From Aplectana chamaeleonis (Eukaryota; Nematoda; Chromadorea; Rhabditida; Cosmocercidae): a stretch of DNA of 64,000 nt. Made by a program: the position numbers and the translations under genes. Positions 1 to 12,415 of the stretch are shown here, piece by piece (positions within the stretch are counted from its first letter, which is position 1; every line of letters starts with the position of its first letter). The notes beneath the pieces were generated by a model. It ran no database searches and was not told the origin of the DNA. It was given only the letters and a program-made list of their open reading frames with translations. Where the stretch lies: positions 1 through 64,000 of the forward strand of contig JAPDOI010001808.1 of NCBI GenBank assembly GCA_029168955.1. The letters run 5' to 3'.

Positions 1-250
1 GCGAAGCAAGCAGAAGCTAACGCCAAGCAAGCAGAACCTTACGTAGGGTAGGGGAACGAGTGGAACCATGCATCGAAGCGAGCGGAAGCGATCGCGAGGC
101 AAGCAGAAGCTAACGCTAAACTAGTGAAAGCTAACTCGGAGCGAGCAGAAGCTAACGCTAAGCAGGTTAATACCAAGCAAGCGGAACCTTTTGATAGGCG
201 GAAGGGGTAGAATGAGAACCATGCGCCAAAGCAAGCGGACTCATGAGCGA
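1..250. repeat. Minisatellite, about 20-bp unit
   Basis: Imperfect tandem units resemble AAGCGAGCGGAAGCTAACGC, with frequent AAGCAAGCAGAAGC variants. The same array is in copy 2 at 26055-26480, where it is longer. It is probably not coding, because unit length and variants break every frame. Confidence 0.8.
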
Positions 251-2060
251 AGCGAGCGGAATCTCACCTTATGCAGAGGTAGCGAGGTAAACCACATGGT
301 ACGTCAATCGAAAAGAGGATAGTTGAAATACCTTGTGCTAGCAGCGCATAAAAAATGCTATGATTAGTTTTTCGACTTCCAATGCATTTCGAATTCGAAT
401 ACCACGGAACCGCTAGCTCATATTGTCTATGAGCCAAATTCTGCCTTGGCCATAACCGCAGATACATGAAGATAAATGAGGTTCGCCTTTTAACCCACTC
501 TATGAATCATGTAACTACATTGATTTCCGATATGTTTATCTCAGAAAACTTGCAACAACAACTGTCTTACTGGAGATCGGCTTTATCTCAGAATGAACAC
601 AACACCAAACAGATAACTTATGTAGGAGGCATATTTCAAAGCGTATTTCAATGATTTAATAGAAAATCCCTAAAGGCCGGATATATCGCATCACAGAACA
701 GTGAAAACGTACATGTCGTTAGAAAACACGTAATTGGAGAGCGTAAAACAGAGCAACTCTCTACGGTAGTCGAGCTTCGTCGCCAGCTCTTTCTCCTTTG
801 CGTGCAACGTTCCCTAGCTGCGAGAACGTTTTCCCACCTTGTTATTCGTCCTTTTCTGTCGCTGAGATAAGAACAGCTGGGAACTGGTCGTAGTAAGCGT
901 TGTCGTCCTGATACATTAAATCCCTAAACACAAGATTTCGAGGCGTAACACAAAAAGTTGTTACATGTTTTCATTCGCGTCAATTCTGCTTACCTTTATG
1001 GATTGTATCGTTGGCTATCCGCTACGATTTCTTGTTCGACGGGGTCAGCGCTCAGGTCGTAAGCGTCATTTGAAACTTCCTCCTAGGTTTCTTGTACTAG
1101 CATACCCGACGACGGAAATCATTGCTGGAACATGCACAGATGTTCAGAAAACTTAATTCATAAGGATCATAAATTGAAGACTCACTGAGCCATTTTGAGC
1201 ATGTTCGCGATGACACCTTCCAGGCCAGAGATAGGAAATCGTGATTGATTTTCGCGGAAAAAACGGCTCAGGAACGCAAAAAAAATTGAAAATGGCAGCC
1301 ACTGACGTATTGGTATTCTCTTGCATCCCTAAGTCGAATCATTCCAAGCGATTTACAAATTTTGTTCCTGTAGATGCTTACTGTGTTTGAAGCGAGAAGA
1401 GACCGCTTCCATATTCGAAAAATAAAACAAGTGTAATGATGTCGTCTCTTGAGATCGTCTGACTGCAAGAGAATCATGGTGAATTCAAAATGAGTGTTAA
1501 TTCATAAAAGATAGGGGTGAACATCTTGCAACCATTGGCTGCCTATTGACTTCTTGATTGGCGCGAAGGCTGTGCGTGATCACAAGTTACGGATTAGGAT
1601 TTACTAAGAAATACGGAATAGGAGATTCAAAAAAAATTGCGCACAGCCCTGATGGGCTCGTGAATCTTTCACGAAGGGCACCGACCATTGTAGCGCAGTG
1701 TGATGCACGCGCTTCCGCTCCGCTCCGGCTAGAGCGATAATGCCAATGCCATATATCATGTATCATTACATCATGCTATACCAAAAAGTGCATCATTTGA
1801 CTTTATCGATAAAAGGAATACAACTGACAGGGAGAATGAATTAAGGAGATCAGAAGGTAGCTGAGTCGAACGCAGAACTCAGATATCAGGCAGAACTCGA
1901 GCCTGCATTGCACGTTTCCGAGCGAGAGTATTACTATCACACCAACGACCCCCCGGTCTGCATTCCTCAGCTATTCACACATGAATTGTGTAGGCACAGC
2001 AACAATCATTCGATAATGGGTATAATCTGATAAGCACATATCGGCATTAAATCCAGTTAA

Positions 2061-2492
2061 AGGCACAGTCCAAGCTCGTCGGCAAAAATCGATATCATGG
2101 TCCAGCCGGTGTGTGTATCAACCCTGCAAAACGCTGAGTCTCAACTCTTCCGAATAGGCGAAAAAAAATCGAGCACCCATGGACCCGCTGAGTCAGCATT
2201 GATTCCGCCCACTTCAGGTGGTTTCGGTCTCAACAGGGATTAGACGCGCCATGGATTTGATCAAAATATACGTTCTTCCATTTTTATCGGCCTATTTTTA
2301 TAGTGTGGTCTGCTCCGTGCGATGGCTGCGTGGACGAGCCTTACTCCACATTATCGGCATCGATGAGATTCCGAGGAGGGAAACAGGACCGGGCAACTGT
2401 CCACGAAATTCACTCACCGTTCAAATTTACAATTGAACTCTCTAAACTGAGCAGGAAAACTGGATAAAGGTTTTCTGAGCTTGACTGTGCCT
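2061..2492. mobile_element. TTAA inverted-repeat element, family A
   Basis: The left end reads AGGCACAGTCCAAGCTCG after TTAA (2057-2060). The right end is its inverse, ending CTGTGCCT. The right flank is TCGA, a decayed TTAA, and abuts a family B element at 2497. No open frame of use. TTAA targets and palindromic ends resemble piggyBac-type non-autonomous elements; that assignment is inference. Confidence 0.75.
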
Positions 2493-2496
2493 TCGA

Positions 2497-2975
2497 AGGC
2501 AGTTCACGATGACTTTCGGTTCCGGAGTGTTGCACTCAAAACAATACGTTGGCCACTAAGTGTTACAGAAATCTGAAGAAACGGCTTTGAAACGCACTAA
2601 AACGTCTTGTTTCAGTGGCATTTTCTCTGCGCTACCTGACTAGTTGTCCGATTGATAAACATGTTCACGGTGGTTCATCGGTGACCACTGCCTTAATCAA
2701 AATGGAAGAATACTTCAGGCAAAGCAGTATTAGTTGGGGTCCGGAGGAAAGAACGGAGCAACAGAAAGCGAATGATTGCGAAAGACGGGACCACAAAAGA
2801 TTTCATTGTCGCAACGAACAGTTCCATTGATACTAAATAAGGCGGGTGAGAATGAAGGATTTGGTGCTTCTGGGACGTTTTTCTCAATTTCTTCCGTCAT
2901 TTCAGTTCTACTCGGGGGTCAAAGAATCGATTTAGCGATTAATCTCAAAATCGAAGATTATCGTGAACACTGCCT
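2497..2975. mobile_element. TTAA inverted-repeat element, family B
   Basis: The ends are AGGCAGTTCACGATGA and ATTATCGTGAACACTGCCT, followed by TTAA (2976-2979). It is about 480 bp, the usual length of this family in the window (8142, 18768, 32209, 34282). It has no coding capacity and sits directly against family A, as in copy 2. Confidence 0.8.
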
Positions 2976-3557
2976 TTAAGCTGAGGCCTTGGAAGATGTG
3001 ATTTTGATGATTTTAGAATGTTTAGAGCTTGACATCTGAAATTGTGTTCAACTCGCCTATCTTGCTATATCTTGTGCTATATCAGGCCAAAAAAAGGGCA
3101 ATAAACATTCTAAAAACATCAACATCAGAGGGAGAGAAATGGAAAAAAACTGCACGACTGCTAATGAACGAAGCAAAAAAGACGAATCGATGAGCAGGCA
3201 TTGCTGATGTAGAGCCGAGTCGCACCTGCAAGATAGCGTGTCAACTCCGTGCAAAGCTGCTGGAACGGTTCAGCAACTCCCATAAGCTGCTTGCACGGTG
3301 CTTTACGTGCCTAAGGCTGATTGCACGGAACCGAAGCTGGTTCGCATCCTACCGATCCACGATAAGGAGGCTCGCACGGAACGAAGTGTCAGTGAGCTGG
3401 TTAACACCGTACAATAAGCTGCTGGAACGCTTCGAAAACCCCCAATAAGGCTGCTTTCTCGGTGCGTCGGTCTTGAAAGCTGAGAAAGCTCGCTTGCACC
3501 ATACCAAGACGCGAATATGACGTGTTTGTACCGAACGAAGTGGCTTTAGCGTGTTAA

Positions 3558-4681
3558 CAACAAGCACAGCCATTATCGTTCTTTTACTGCCACGCTTGAC
3601 CTGGCTCTGTGACTTCAGGTTTTTCTCGAAACTCCTGCTGGCGTTTGAGAATTCACGACGTATTTTCGTGTCGAGTCTCCACGTCTCTTCCCAAATTCTA
3701 TGTCGTCTTAGTCGTTGAACTTCCTCTCTTTACGAATTAGGCTGGTAATAGTGCTCATTACGGTGCTCGAAAATACCCCGCATTGCAGTGCTGTTTTGTC
3801 CCGTAATCCCTCATCCGGATGATTATAGTTGTCGATGAGCTTGCCACACCGAGTTCTGTTTAGGACCTATTTTCAGGTATTGCGCCAGTGCCCTCGCTGT
3901 CCTACAACGCGCGTGTCCGCATGCTGAAATCCGGCTGTTGGTCAAGAGTCCGAATGATTGAATCAGCCGGAGTACTGGCCCTGAGTTCGCCTATGAGGAT
4001 TTAGTTGAGTTCTCTAGAAGGAAGAAAGCTGTGATCCAGAGGCCAGATTCATCAATCGTTATACCAAGAGTGTACGGGCATTTCAGGCAATCTTCCGCAT
4101 TCTCACAAAATGTATGGGAGGTTATATTCGTCGTCAATCAGCGCCAGCCGACCATGCAATGAACGCTGCCCATTCGTTCACGTCCGCCACACATCAATAT
4201 ACGCCGTGCACTTTGGGGTCATCCTGTTGCTCGAAGCTGCAGCGCATAGGACAGAGAGCGGCTCCTACCTTCTTCGCAGCATTCTTACATGTCGTCCCAG
4301 GCTGAGCATAGAGGATGGGAGCTGGGCGGAAAACGTGGACGATCCGAGTCAAAGAATGACCGTTTTACGAATGAGCTCTCGACCTTCTCATTTTACTGGA
4401 TTTGAGTCTCTACGCGACTTTTTCATGAAGTTCTTTCACCAGCTCTCCAAAATTGTCGATCTTGAGTCGATCGTTACCTGATCAGGTATCCGTAAGGGTG
4501 AGAGTGTAGATATCGAACCGTCCGCATCGGCACCGGCGACAGTTGTGAACGTCCTTTCATGTCCTTTAGGATTCTTCTAGTTTCTCTTCTTCGAATCCTT
4601 GCACGTCCCGTCCTGAGAGTTCTCAAACTTCACCGTAATTCCATATGACCGACCGTTCCATTTGGGCCTTCAATCAATCCC
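3558..4681. other. Unmatched block inside duplication copy 1
   Basis: Copy 2 has different sequence here (33272-36102). A plus-strand open frame of 123 codons covers 4110-4481 and other short frames overlap it, but I see no motif, splice pattern or start context that supports a gene. It is either an insertion in copy 1 or ancestral sequence lost from copy 2. Confidence 0.4.
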
Positions 4682-5370
4682 AAACATCTATATTGCCATT
4701 ACACAACTGCATTTTTTATCATCGCGTCTGCGATAGGTCCGAGTATCTTGCTTCCGCTGCCGCGATTATCTTCAAACTCGGCGTAAGAGAGGCGGAAACG
4801 CTTCAACACAGCATTTCATCCTCAACTCCAGAAATTTCTGATTGCGTAACTCATCCATCTCCAAGCCGGCACGCCTCCGACACTCCTACACGTTTCCTCA
4901 TCTACAGGCGATTAAAGAGAAAAAAAAGTATAAGAATTGATTTTCAAATAATGCCATAAAAATCCAACCCAAAAGCCGGATGTGGAATTGCTGGTAGCGG
5001 ATAAAGTGACTTGCAACACCCGTAAGTTTGACCACCCATATTAAAGGCAGCATACACTCTCGCAAAAGTTGTTGAGATAACTACGTAGTGGGATCGTACA
5101 GGCTGTAGTAGAGCGCTCACGAAGTTGCAAGCGTCAAAAGTTAATTAGCTCCGTTATCAAAGGCAGTGGTCACGATGAAAATTCATCGAAAAACTACAGA
5201 AATCAGTTTAGATATGAAACAGCTAAAAAAGCTATGAAGGCAGCGCGGTGAAAAAACGGGCTAGAATTCTTAGAGTTATTGAGACCCCAAATTTTCATGT
5301 CTGTGCACACGTGCACAGAAAGATCACAGTCCCATGCCAAGCATTCAAAATCATCGACACTCACAAGGGA

Positions 5371-5480
5371 CGACCCCCCGGGGGAGGAGACGTCCTAAAA
5401 AAAATTCTCCTGAAAGTTGTGGGGTTGGATATAGTAATATTACTGTATGTTGGGTTTTACCTAAGGGCTTTCCGATATTC
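5371..5480 (+). repeat. Dispersed repeat with CCCCCGGGGG core
   Basis: The stretch with ACCCCCCGGGGGAGGAGACG and then GGATATAGTAATATTACTG recurs at about 36770-36880 in the same orientation and inverted at about 9245-9345 and 45985-46095. Each half of the duplication therefore carries an inverted pair about 3.8 kb (copy 1) or 9.2 kb (copy 2) apart. Confidence 0.65.
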
Positions 5481-5696
5481 CGGAAAAAAACAAAAAACTA
5501 TTTGAGACCACCTGTAACCTTCTACTCGGAGCAGCTGGAATGAATTCATATGCTCGGCACACATTAAGTTACAATAAAATTGCCCTATACAAGGTTTGAA
5601 TATCGATTTGATTCTGGCCCATCATGAGATGGTAAGCCGTTTCCGAGCTCACTGTGCATTCCATTTAGGAGTGTGCGTAATAGAATTTTTGTAATT

Positions 5697-5766
5697 TGTT
5701 AGTCGTTAGTCGTTCAACCGGCCAAAACCCTCGTTAGTCGTTAGTCGTTAATCGTTAGTCGTTAAA
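5697..5766. repeat. GTTAGTC short tandem repeat
   Basis: Repeats of GTTAGTC with a GTTAATC variant. Matching tracts lie at about 37098-37160 and 45140-45170. Nothing else is visible here. Confidence 0.7.
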
Positions 5767-7100
5767 AATTCAAGCTTTGAAAACAAGCACAGTTGAGGCA
5801 GAAAAAAACCCTTATGGATAGAAAAAGGAAGGCATGAAGAGATGTATGTTTTCCGAAACATGCGTGGCCATTAAAGACACAAATAATTCCTTGTTATAGA
5901 ACCTAGTTCAAACTACAAACCCATATACATAATTTAAAAAAATCTCCTTAACCACTCGGATATTGCTGCACAAAAGCCTAGTACTCGAGTATGTGTTTAT
6001 CGCTTTTTGTGTTTTTTTTTCGGTGAGAAAAGAGACAACATGGGAAACCGAAGAACTCTAGAACTCTTTGCTATGTTTCCAGTTCAAAATTTGCCATTCT
6101 GTGCTATATGATGTTATTTGAGATCTACCCGATGGTGACAACACGGAGAATTGCACCGAATTTGAACAAATTGTTCTTTTTCTCAGCTTCAAGCGAGCCG
6201 AGCACTTGCGTGATTCAGGAGCTTGTTCCCAATAATGGGGAAATGTCGGAAGAAATTACCAAGAAAATTTCACCCTCAAGTGAGCGTTCCAGCACCACTT
6301 TATTGAAACCCCATATCTCGAATTTATGATCGAGAATCGAAGGATGGCACCCTTTACAATCCAAACATCGGACACATCGCTTCCTTCGGCGCACAGTTGT
6401 GGTTCTGCAGGCACCGCTCCATTTTATCACATCTGATAGGGCTCTCTGCAAAAATCTCCGCTGGAGCTGGCCAGTGCTTGAACCGGTTCAGTAAGCCTAC
6501 CATAAAGTAGGGCGACCGACACGAAGCTCGATATCGTGAGATCAGCGATGATTTCCAATCATTAGCCCCGTTCTTCCCTTGATTCTCAGCTCCTCTCTTT
6601 ACTCAGGTCAGCTTGCATAGATCTGGTGCAAAACACGGAAATTGCAAGCCTCGGACAACTCGTCCACTATGTTTCCATAGATCAATCTTTGAGGGACCAT
6701 AACTACCTTCCCAGAAGGTCCTGTACGATTTCAGAAACACCTTCGGGATCAGCATGGCACCTTTTTCAAGATAGGCGGAAAACAGAAAAAAAAACAATTT
6801 CTATCGTGAACACTGCCTTTAAACATGTTCCTACCTTGACATGATATGATACCTCTGGCAAACAGGGGCGTCGACAACAGGTTGATCCGCCCACCATGAG
6901 CCACCGCTGGCCAACGCGCCGATATTCGACGGGGCCGTGGCCGCGAGTCATGCTCTGGTCGATGTCGAGCTGTTGCACAGCAACTACGGCCGCGAGTTAT
7001 GATCTCGTCGATATCGACCTGTTGCACAGCTAGCGCTCTAGATACAAGGGGAGTATACGACGCATTTTTCAGCCATGCTGTGAGTGATGGGAGCGCGGCG

Positions 7101-7122
7101 GGTTCAATTACCCAAGTTTGAG
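7101..7122 (+). other. SL1 spliced-leader-like sequence with GT donor
   Basis: This matches the 22-nt nematode SL1 leader at 21 of 22 positions (T to C at position 4) and contains AATTACCCAAGTTTGAG. The next two bases are GT, as in an SL RNA gene. There is no Sm site of the AATTTTTGG type in the following 100 bp, so it is not a standard SL RNA gene. It lies inside the inverted-repeat element at 6857-7533. Confidence 0.75.
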
Positions 7123-7197
7123 GTGCATTGGCCCCGCCCAGCATCTTGAGGTTCTGCCCATCCGGTGGTGACCCCAGTGGAGGCTGGGCGACACAGC

Positions 7198-7335
7198 CGC
7201 GACGCGTGTCGGAGTGTCGAACGCGACGCGTGTCGGAGTGCCGAGCGCGACGGCGTGTCGGGGTGTCGACCGCGACGGCGTGTCGGAGTGCCGACCGCGA
7301 CGCGTGCCGGCGCGCCGACCGCGACGCGTGTCGGT
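7198..7335. repeat. GC-rich minisatellite, about 24-bp unit
   Basis: Five to six units of the type GCGACGCGTGTCGGAGTGCC. The copy at 44425-44536 has fewer units. It is internal to the inverted-repeat element. Confidence 0.8.
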
Positions 7336-7999
7336 AGCTAGATGAAACAGTCATTTAGGATATGAACTGCTGCTGAATAGGCCGCTAAGCGCGGCACATC
7401 GAGTTGTCAACATCCCAACAACAGGCGGACGTCACTGGGCAACGGGCAGGTCTCAGGCTGACAATACGCGCGCTTGTCAACAGGGTTTATGAGATGACAA
7501 CTTATCAACCTGTTGTCGACGCCCCAGTTTGCCTGGGACACCGGCACTATGTATACTGATCGGCCACTGATTCTTTCCTTCAAGGAAAGAAGGAAGGGAG
7601 AGTTTGTTGGGTCAACAACATCTCATTGTAAAAATATATGGTTTCGAATGCCCAAATTTCCGTCAAAAATGGCCGGTACTCCGTCAGTCATCTGGCAATA
7701 TAGTACAAATGAGAGGAAGATGATGAAATATATTATACGATTACGCGAAGGATGACTTTACACACATCGGTTCACCTGTACTTCCCCACAAATCTCCCGG
7801 AAGAAGGATGAACTTCATTTGACCGTGAGATCATGGGTCAACATAGTGATTGGGTTGTAGCGCGATTTGAATGATTCTTGACATTCTAATGAATTTCGGG
7901 ATTGCTTACGAAAATATTTTCGATTTCGTTAGTCGTAACACCCAAGAAGCCCGTTTACCCCATTCCTCGTATCACTTGACTGAAGTTGCAAAAGCAACC

Positions 8000-8076
8000 G
8001 TGCAGGGATGATCGAGAGGATCACGATGGCCAATGCTAAACTACGCAGGGTTGCGGGTTCGATCCCCGCAATGCAT
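8000..8076 (+). pseudogene. tRNA-like sequence (probable tRNA pseudogene)
   Basis: A canonical T arm is visible: stem GCGGG/CCCGC around the loop TTCGATC, which gives a good B box (GGTTCGATCCC). The 5' end GTGCA can pair with TGCAT at the 3' end. The duplicate at 45235-45312 has a good A box, TGGTCGAGAGG. The anticodon stem does not pair, although GCT (Ser) sits where an anticodon could be. It is likely a decayed tRNA or a tRNA-derived SINE head. Confidence 0.4.
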
Positions 8077-8141
8077 CTTCTGGAAAAATTGTTTTCATTA
8101 GTTCGATTGTTTATCCACGAGGTTTCTCATTCACATTTTGA

Positions 8142-8621
8142 AGGCAGTGTTCACGATGATTTTCGTTCCCGAGCTTTCCACTCAAAACCAAGCGTTGGCC
8201 ACCGAGTGTTACAGAAATTACGAAGAAACGGCGAGAAACGCACTAAAACGTCATATTTCAGTGACACATCCCTGGCCTGTCCAGTTGTCCAGTTGTATGA
8301 ACATGTTCACGGTGGTTGTCACCGGTGAAAAAGTGGGTCAGTCGAAAATGGAAGAATATTCCAGGCAAAATAGTACTAGTTAGGGTCCGAAGAAAGGAAT
8401 GGAGCAACAAAAAGCAAATAATTGTAAAGGACGGGCCCACAAATGATTTCATTGTCACAACGAACAGTTCCTGTGAGAGTAAAGAGGCGGGGTGAAAGTA
8501 AAGGATTTCGTGACCTTCTGGTGCATTTTTCTCGACTCCTTCGTCATTTTTGTTTGACCGGGGGCCAAACAATCGATTTAGCTATTAATCTCAAAATCGA
8601 AGATTATCGTGAACACTGTTT
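8142..8621. mobile_element. TTAA element, family B, present only in copy 1
   Basis: The ends are AGGCAGTGTTCACGATGA and ATTATCGTGAACACTG. The flanks are TTGA on the left and TTAA (8622-8625) on the right. Copy 2 of the segmental duplication has a plain TTAA at this point (near 45378), so the element arrived after the duplication or was lost cleanly from copy 2. Confidence 0.85.
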
Positions 8622-9439
8622 TTAACTTGCTTTTTCCAATCTGACTGGATTTACAATTTCTATCGCGTGAATCCATTTAGTATATGAGCATTTCCTCATT
8701 TTATTCAAAAAATTATCCTTCTCGTCTTCTTGTGCTAGCATTTCGAGTTCATTGGAAAATATTGTAATGTGAACATTTTTAAACTTTGTATTACTTTTGT
8801 CGAGTAAAGGAGAAAACCTTTTTTTCACACATAGAAGTCGTTTGCGAATCATCGAGAAAAAAGCATTGCCATTGCAAGAAGCAAAGCGATGAACCCTTTC
8901 TTAAAAATTATCATCATGGATGCAGTTTCCATTTTCAGAAGGCGACAATTGGTTGCCCAATACATCTGCTGACCCTTCATAAAATCTACTAAACTTGGCT
9001 CGATCACGCAGATTTTTTATCGATTATCTGGAAATCGAGGGTGAGTGAGTGAGCAGATGACGAGGAAAAAGTCGGAAAATTTTTTTCCATTATTGATCCA
9101 AATAAAACAGATCGAGGTAGATGGGTGTTAGATATAGAAGCCAGCCAATTTTCGCTTCTGAAAATTCGAGAGCACAGCCATGGTGGTCGTTTGAAGAGAA
9201 TGCGCCCGCTAATTTTTCATGTTTTTCCAATTTTTCGCTTTACCGGATGGTCCTTAGGTAAAACCCAACATAAAGAAATGTTACTATATCCATCCCCCAC
9301 AACTTTCAGAAGAACTTTTTTTATGACGTCACCTCCCACGGAGGTCTTCCCTGGTCAGAGGAAGAATTAAATGCAAATTTACCTAATAAAACAGTTGAAC
9401 AATGAAACAAGCACTTCAACCAGTGTTTTTGACTAGATG

Positions 9440-9566
9440 TTTAAGGTGCGTCCGAATGAGAATGGCGGCCCATGCGGCCGGCGTGTTTGGCAGGCGGCCG
9501 TCCCGTTCGCCGCTCTCGGACGAGCATGCGAAAAGTCCCCACCGCCATCGACTACGAACGGGGCCA
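9440..9566. repeat. Left half of a GC-rich palindrome at the duplication edge
   Basis: This is the left arm and loop of the palindromic element that is complete at 46189-46482. Homology between the duplication copies stops inside it, at about 9566 and 46312. Confidence 0.7.
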
Positions 9567-11020
9567 CGGCAACTTGGGATAGGGGCTCTCTACACACGGA
9601 TGGAGGAGTTGTCCTGTTCTTGCAGTTCGACCCTTCCGCTACTCAGTTGAAGCGCTGTGGTCCCGAGTAGGATTAGAGCCGCAAAAGGTACGACAAATCC
9701 TTCCCCGGTATGTAGAGAGTCCCTTTACCCGGCAACTCTGCCTTTGGCGGCGACACGGGGCGAGAACCAGACAGTGTGCATGCAAATATGAGCAACTCAC
9801 AAGAAGCGTCGGCGGCGACGAGAAGTCCAAGCTGAAACGCATGACAGAACTCCTGCACCAACCAAACGAAGTGTATATTGCGCTTACCGATACCACAGCT
9901 AGAACAGACGGTATTCTGCGTGACACTTTGTGAAGGAAATTCCCCTTATTTATAGTGGATGGACGAAATGATTTTCTGGTATCACCCGTCAAATTTCGAC
10001 AGAAATCACACTTTCAGCGCTATTCACTGAAGGGCAATAACAGCAGAACGATCGATACAGAGCTGAGAATGCATTCTTCTGTTGAAATCGTTACATGACC
10101 TTAGGCCCCCGTCAGAGTTGGCAGATCGGCTCAGTCCCTTAGGACGATGCGTACCGTAAACTTGACAGACGAGTGTAGGAAGCAGAAGCACACCCCGTTC
10201 TGAGCCTGCCCGGCCGATGTTCATCGTCCGCACGCAAACCCATCAACAAAAATACTTCCACTACGTCCGGATGGGTCCCAGAGTCTTATTTTGTGCATGG
10301 TTACAGACCGCATGAGGTTAGGATGTAATTAAACGGACTCAAATGGTTTTTCGACAACTGTGAAGTCAGCCTTACAGAACCTGGCACAGGGTTCCTCACT
10401 TAGTGGTGCTGGACTGTTACGTTAGTGAATCTGCCACTATCGAAGGACTGCTTGCTAGCAATTAAGACCGCTCTAGATCATCACTGGCGTCCAACCAATG
10501 CCGAATCCTGGTATGGCTGGCGTAGAGAGTTTACTTCCCGTTGCAAGTCAAACCTAACGACACAGACTTATCATTTTGCTTGCCAACTTCGCCAGCTCCC
10601 TTCACTCGAAGGATAACAGAAAAACAGAAGGTTGACGTTGTCAAGATCACTTTCAAAAGCTTCCTGCACGTCTCGTTTCAACCTTTTACCCTGCAACACA
10701 ACTTTCGAACCTCCTACTCGAGCACACACTTTGCTCTTACACAGAAAATTTCGAATCAAACTAATGCTTTTGAGCTAAGTAATAAATTTCTGGTCACACG
10801 CTCACAACACAACTACGAACCATAGTCAACACAATTAGTTATTTCGTACGCTCGCCATTTTCGGTATCAAGGTCATCTTCAAAAACCATTTCTCCACTGG
10901 GGGCCTACAGAAAGTAGTGTTACTGAGTGCAGAGTAAAGACTCTTTTACTCGCACTGTCAGTTGCCCAGCAGCAGAGCTTCCACACCAACAGGGTGGTAT
11001 GTGATATACTTTTACATTTT
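9567..11020. other. Unassigned region
   Basis: No gene is supported. A plus frame through 9817-9930 contains a lysine-rich stretch and ends in TGA, but it has no recognisable domain. Frames at 10425-10825 show nothing recognisable. Confidence 0.3.
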
Positions 11021-11024
11021 CAGA

Positions 11025-11240
11025 TTTTTTTTCGAATATTCGACTTTTCAAATAATTCGGAATTTTGAAGTTTTCGAATATAAGACTCTTCGAATGATTC
11101 GGGATTTTGAACTTTTCGAATATTCGACTTTTCGAATAATTCGGGAATTCAAACTTTTCGAATTATCGACTTTTCGAATGAAAAGTCGACTTTCCCAATC
11201 GACTATCGAATGATTTTTCGAATTTTTTTCATTCGACTTT
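11025..11240. repeat. TTCGAA-rich minisatellite, first array
   Basis: Imperfect units of about 42 bp contain TTCGAATATTCGACTTTT and AATAATTCGGGATTTTG. The many TTCGAA palindromes allow each strand to fold. The same unit recurs at 12135-12415 in the same direction. Confidence 0.75.
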
Positions 11241-12134
11241 TCAAGTAAGTCAAAAAATATTTTGTCACTCCCACTACTTCCCAGAAAAAAAGCTAAATTA
11301 CTTGAGCTAGCATATTCTATCATTCTTTTGAGACTGAACTGAACTGTCGATTAGGGAACCAAACAAACTATGACGGTTGGCTATATAAAAAAAATATACG
11401 AATACGTGTATATGCGGCAGATAATGCAAGCAACTGCTTCTCATTATTTAATTCCGATAAGGAGTAAGTACAAAACAATAACTCGGGCACCTGTTTTACA
11501 AATAGACTATTGAAATTCGCCGCCACCGCCGTCTTGGGCATTTTTCGTAGCCCTCGCACGCAAGCGCGGTGGACTATGAAAGTTCTTACCGCGCGAGACG
11601 CGCGTGCAGCCCATCCAGCGCCGCCATAGCGGCACCGCCCTAACAGCCATAACGGTTTCGTCATTTTAATAATTACTTCCTTCTCAGTTTAGGTGCACTT
11701 CAACATTGAAGGCAGTGTTCACGATGAATATCGCACTCGAGTTCGACCCGAAAAATGGGCTTCTTTGGTCGTTAGGTAACTAACAGTGAAGAAACAGCCC
11801 AGGAAAACGTTCAGAATAAGCTAAAATAACGGTTTCCAACGTTCAGGGCGTGGACGAGAATTATTGGCCCTACTGATTTCCGCAAGCGCGCTAATCTCAA
11901 AATCATTGATAGTTCCGCTCCACCTTGATTTCGAAAGGCCGGAATCATACTCACCGCGACGCGCGACTGCGACTGTGCACATCGGCCATATCGATTTTGG
12001 GTCGATATGGGAAAAACACTGCGTCGCGTCGCCAGTCCCGGGAAGCATGATCTCGGTCAAACACAACTACGATTTGCGTCCGTGTGAATCCTTGGCGCGC
12101 AACCTGCTCGTGGGTCAGTGGAATGTTTTGGAAA
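11241..12134. other. Region between the two TTCGAA arrays
   Basis: It holds a lone TTAA-family end, AGGCAGTGTTCACGATGA, at about 11709, with no matching right end. A 125-codon plus frame at 11864-12241 runs into the second array and has no motif. Otherwise nothing is seen. Confidence 0.35.
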
Positions 12135-12415
12135 ATCAATTTGTTCGAAAAAGTCGACTATCGAATTCATTCGAATGTTTCCGTAAATTTTCGAATATTC
12201 GACTTTTTCGAATGATTCAGGATTTTAAACTTTTCGAATAATCGACTTTTTGAATGATTCGGGATTTCGAACTTTTCAAATATTCGACTTCTCGAATAAT
12301 TCGGAATTTTGACGTTTCCGAATATTTGACTTTTCGAATATTCGACATTCCGAATAATTCGGGAATTTGCCTTTCTCGAATATTCGACTTCTCGAATAAC
12401 TCGAAGTCGACTTTT
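12135..12415. repeat. TTCGAA-rich minisatellite, second array
   Basis: Units as in the array at 11025-11240 (TTCGAATATTCGACTT and relatives), in the same orientation, ending with GAAGTCGACTTTTC. The pair of arrays brackets about 0.9 kb. Confidence 0.75.

Larger units (their letters stand above)
6857..7533. mobile_element. 677-bp terminal-inverted-repeat element
   Basis: The ends read GGCAAACAGGGGCGTCGACA and, inverted, the same sequence with one change, continuing through ACAGGTTGAT. The interior has a degenerate tandem of a segment ending GAGCTGTTGCACAGC, an SL1-like sequence (7101-7122) and a GACGCG minisatellite. The duplicate copy is at 44078-44750. I see no transposase and no clear target duplication, so the superfamily is undetermined. 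Confidence 0.65.
1..9566 (+). repeat. Segmental duplication, copy 1
   Basis: This segment matches 26041-46312 in the same orientation and block order: 1-2043 with 26071-28250, 2044-3557 with 31531-33271, 4682-5820 with 36103-37217, and 5821-9566 with 42810-46312. Identity in stretches aligned by eye is about 92-97%. The left end is cut by the window. The right end falls inside a GC-rich palindrome. Positions 3558-4681 do not match copy 2. Copy 1 lacks the LINE, both MITEs and the foldback element of copy 2, and has one TTAA element (8142-8621) that copy 2 lacks. Confidence 0.9.

Noticed and set aside
11864..12241. 125-codon plus-strand frame
   Set aside because: It runs into the TTCGAA minisatellite, overlaps an equally open minus frame, and has no motif.
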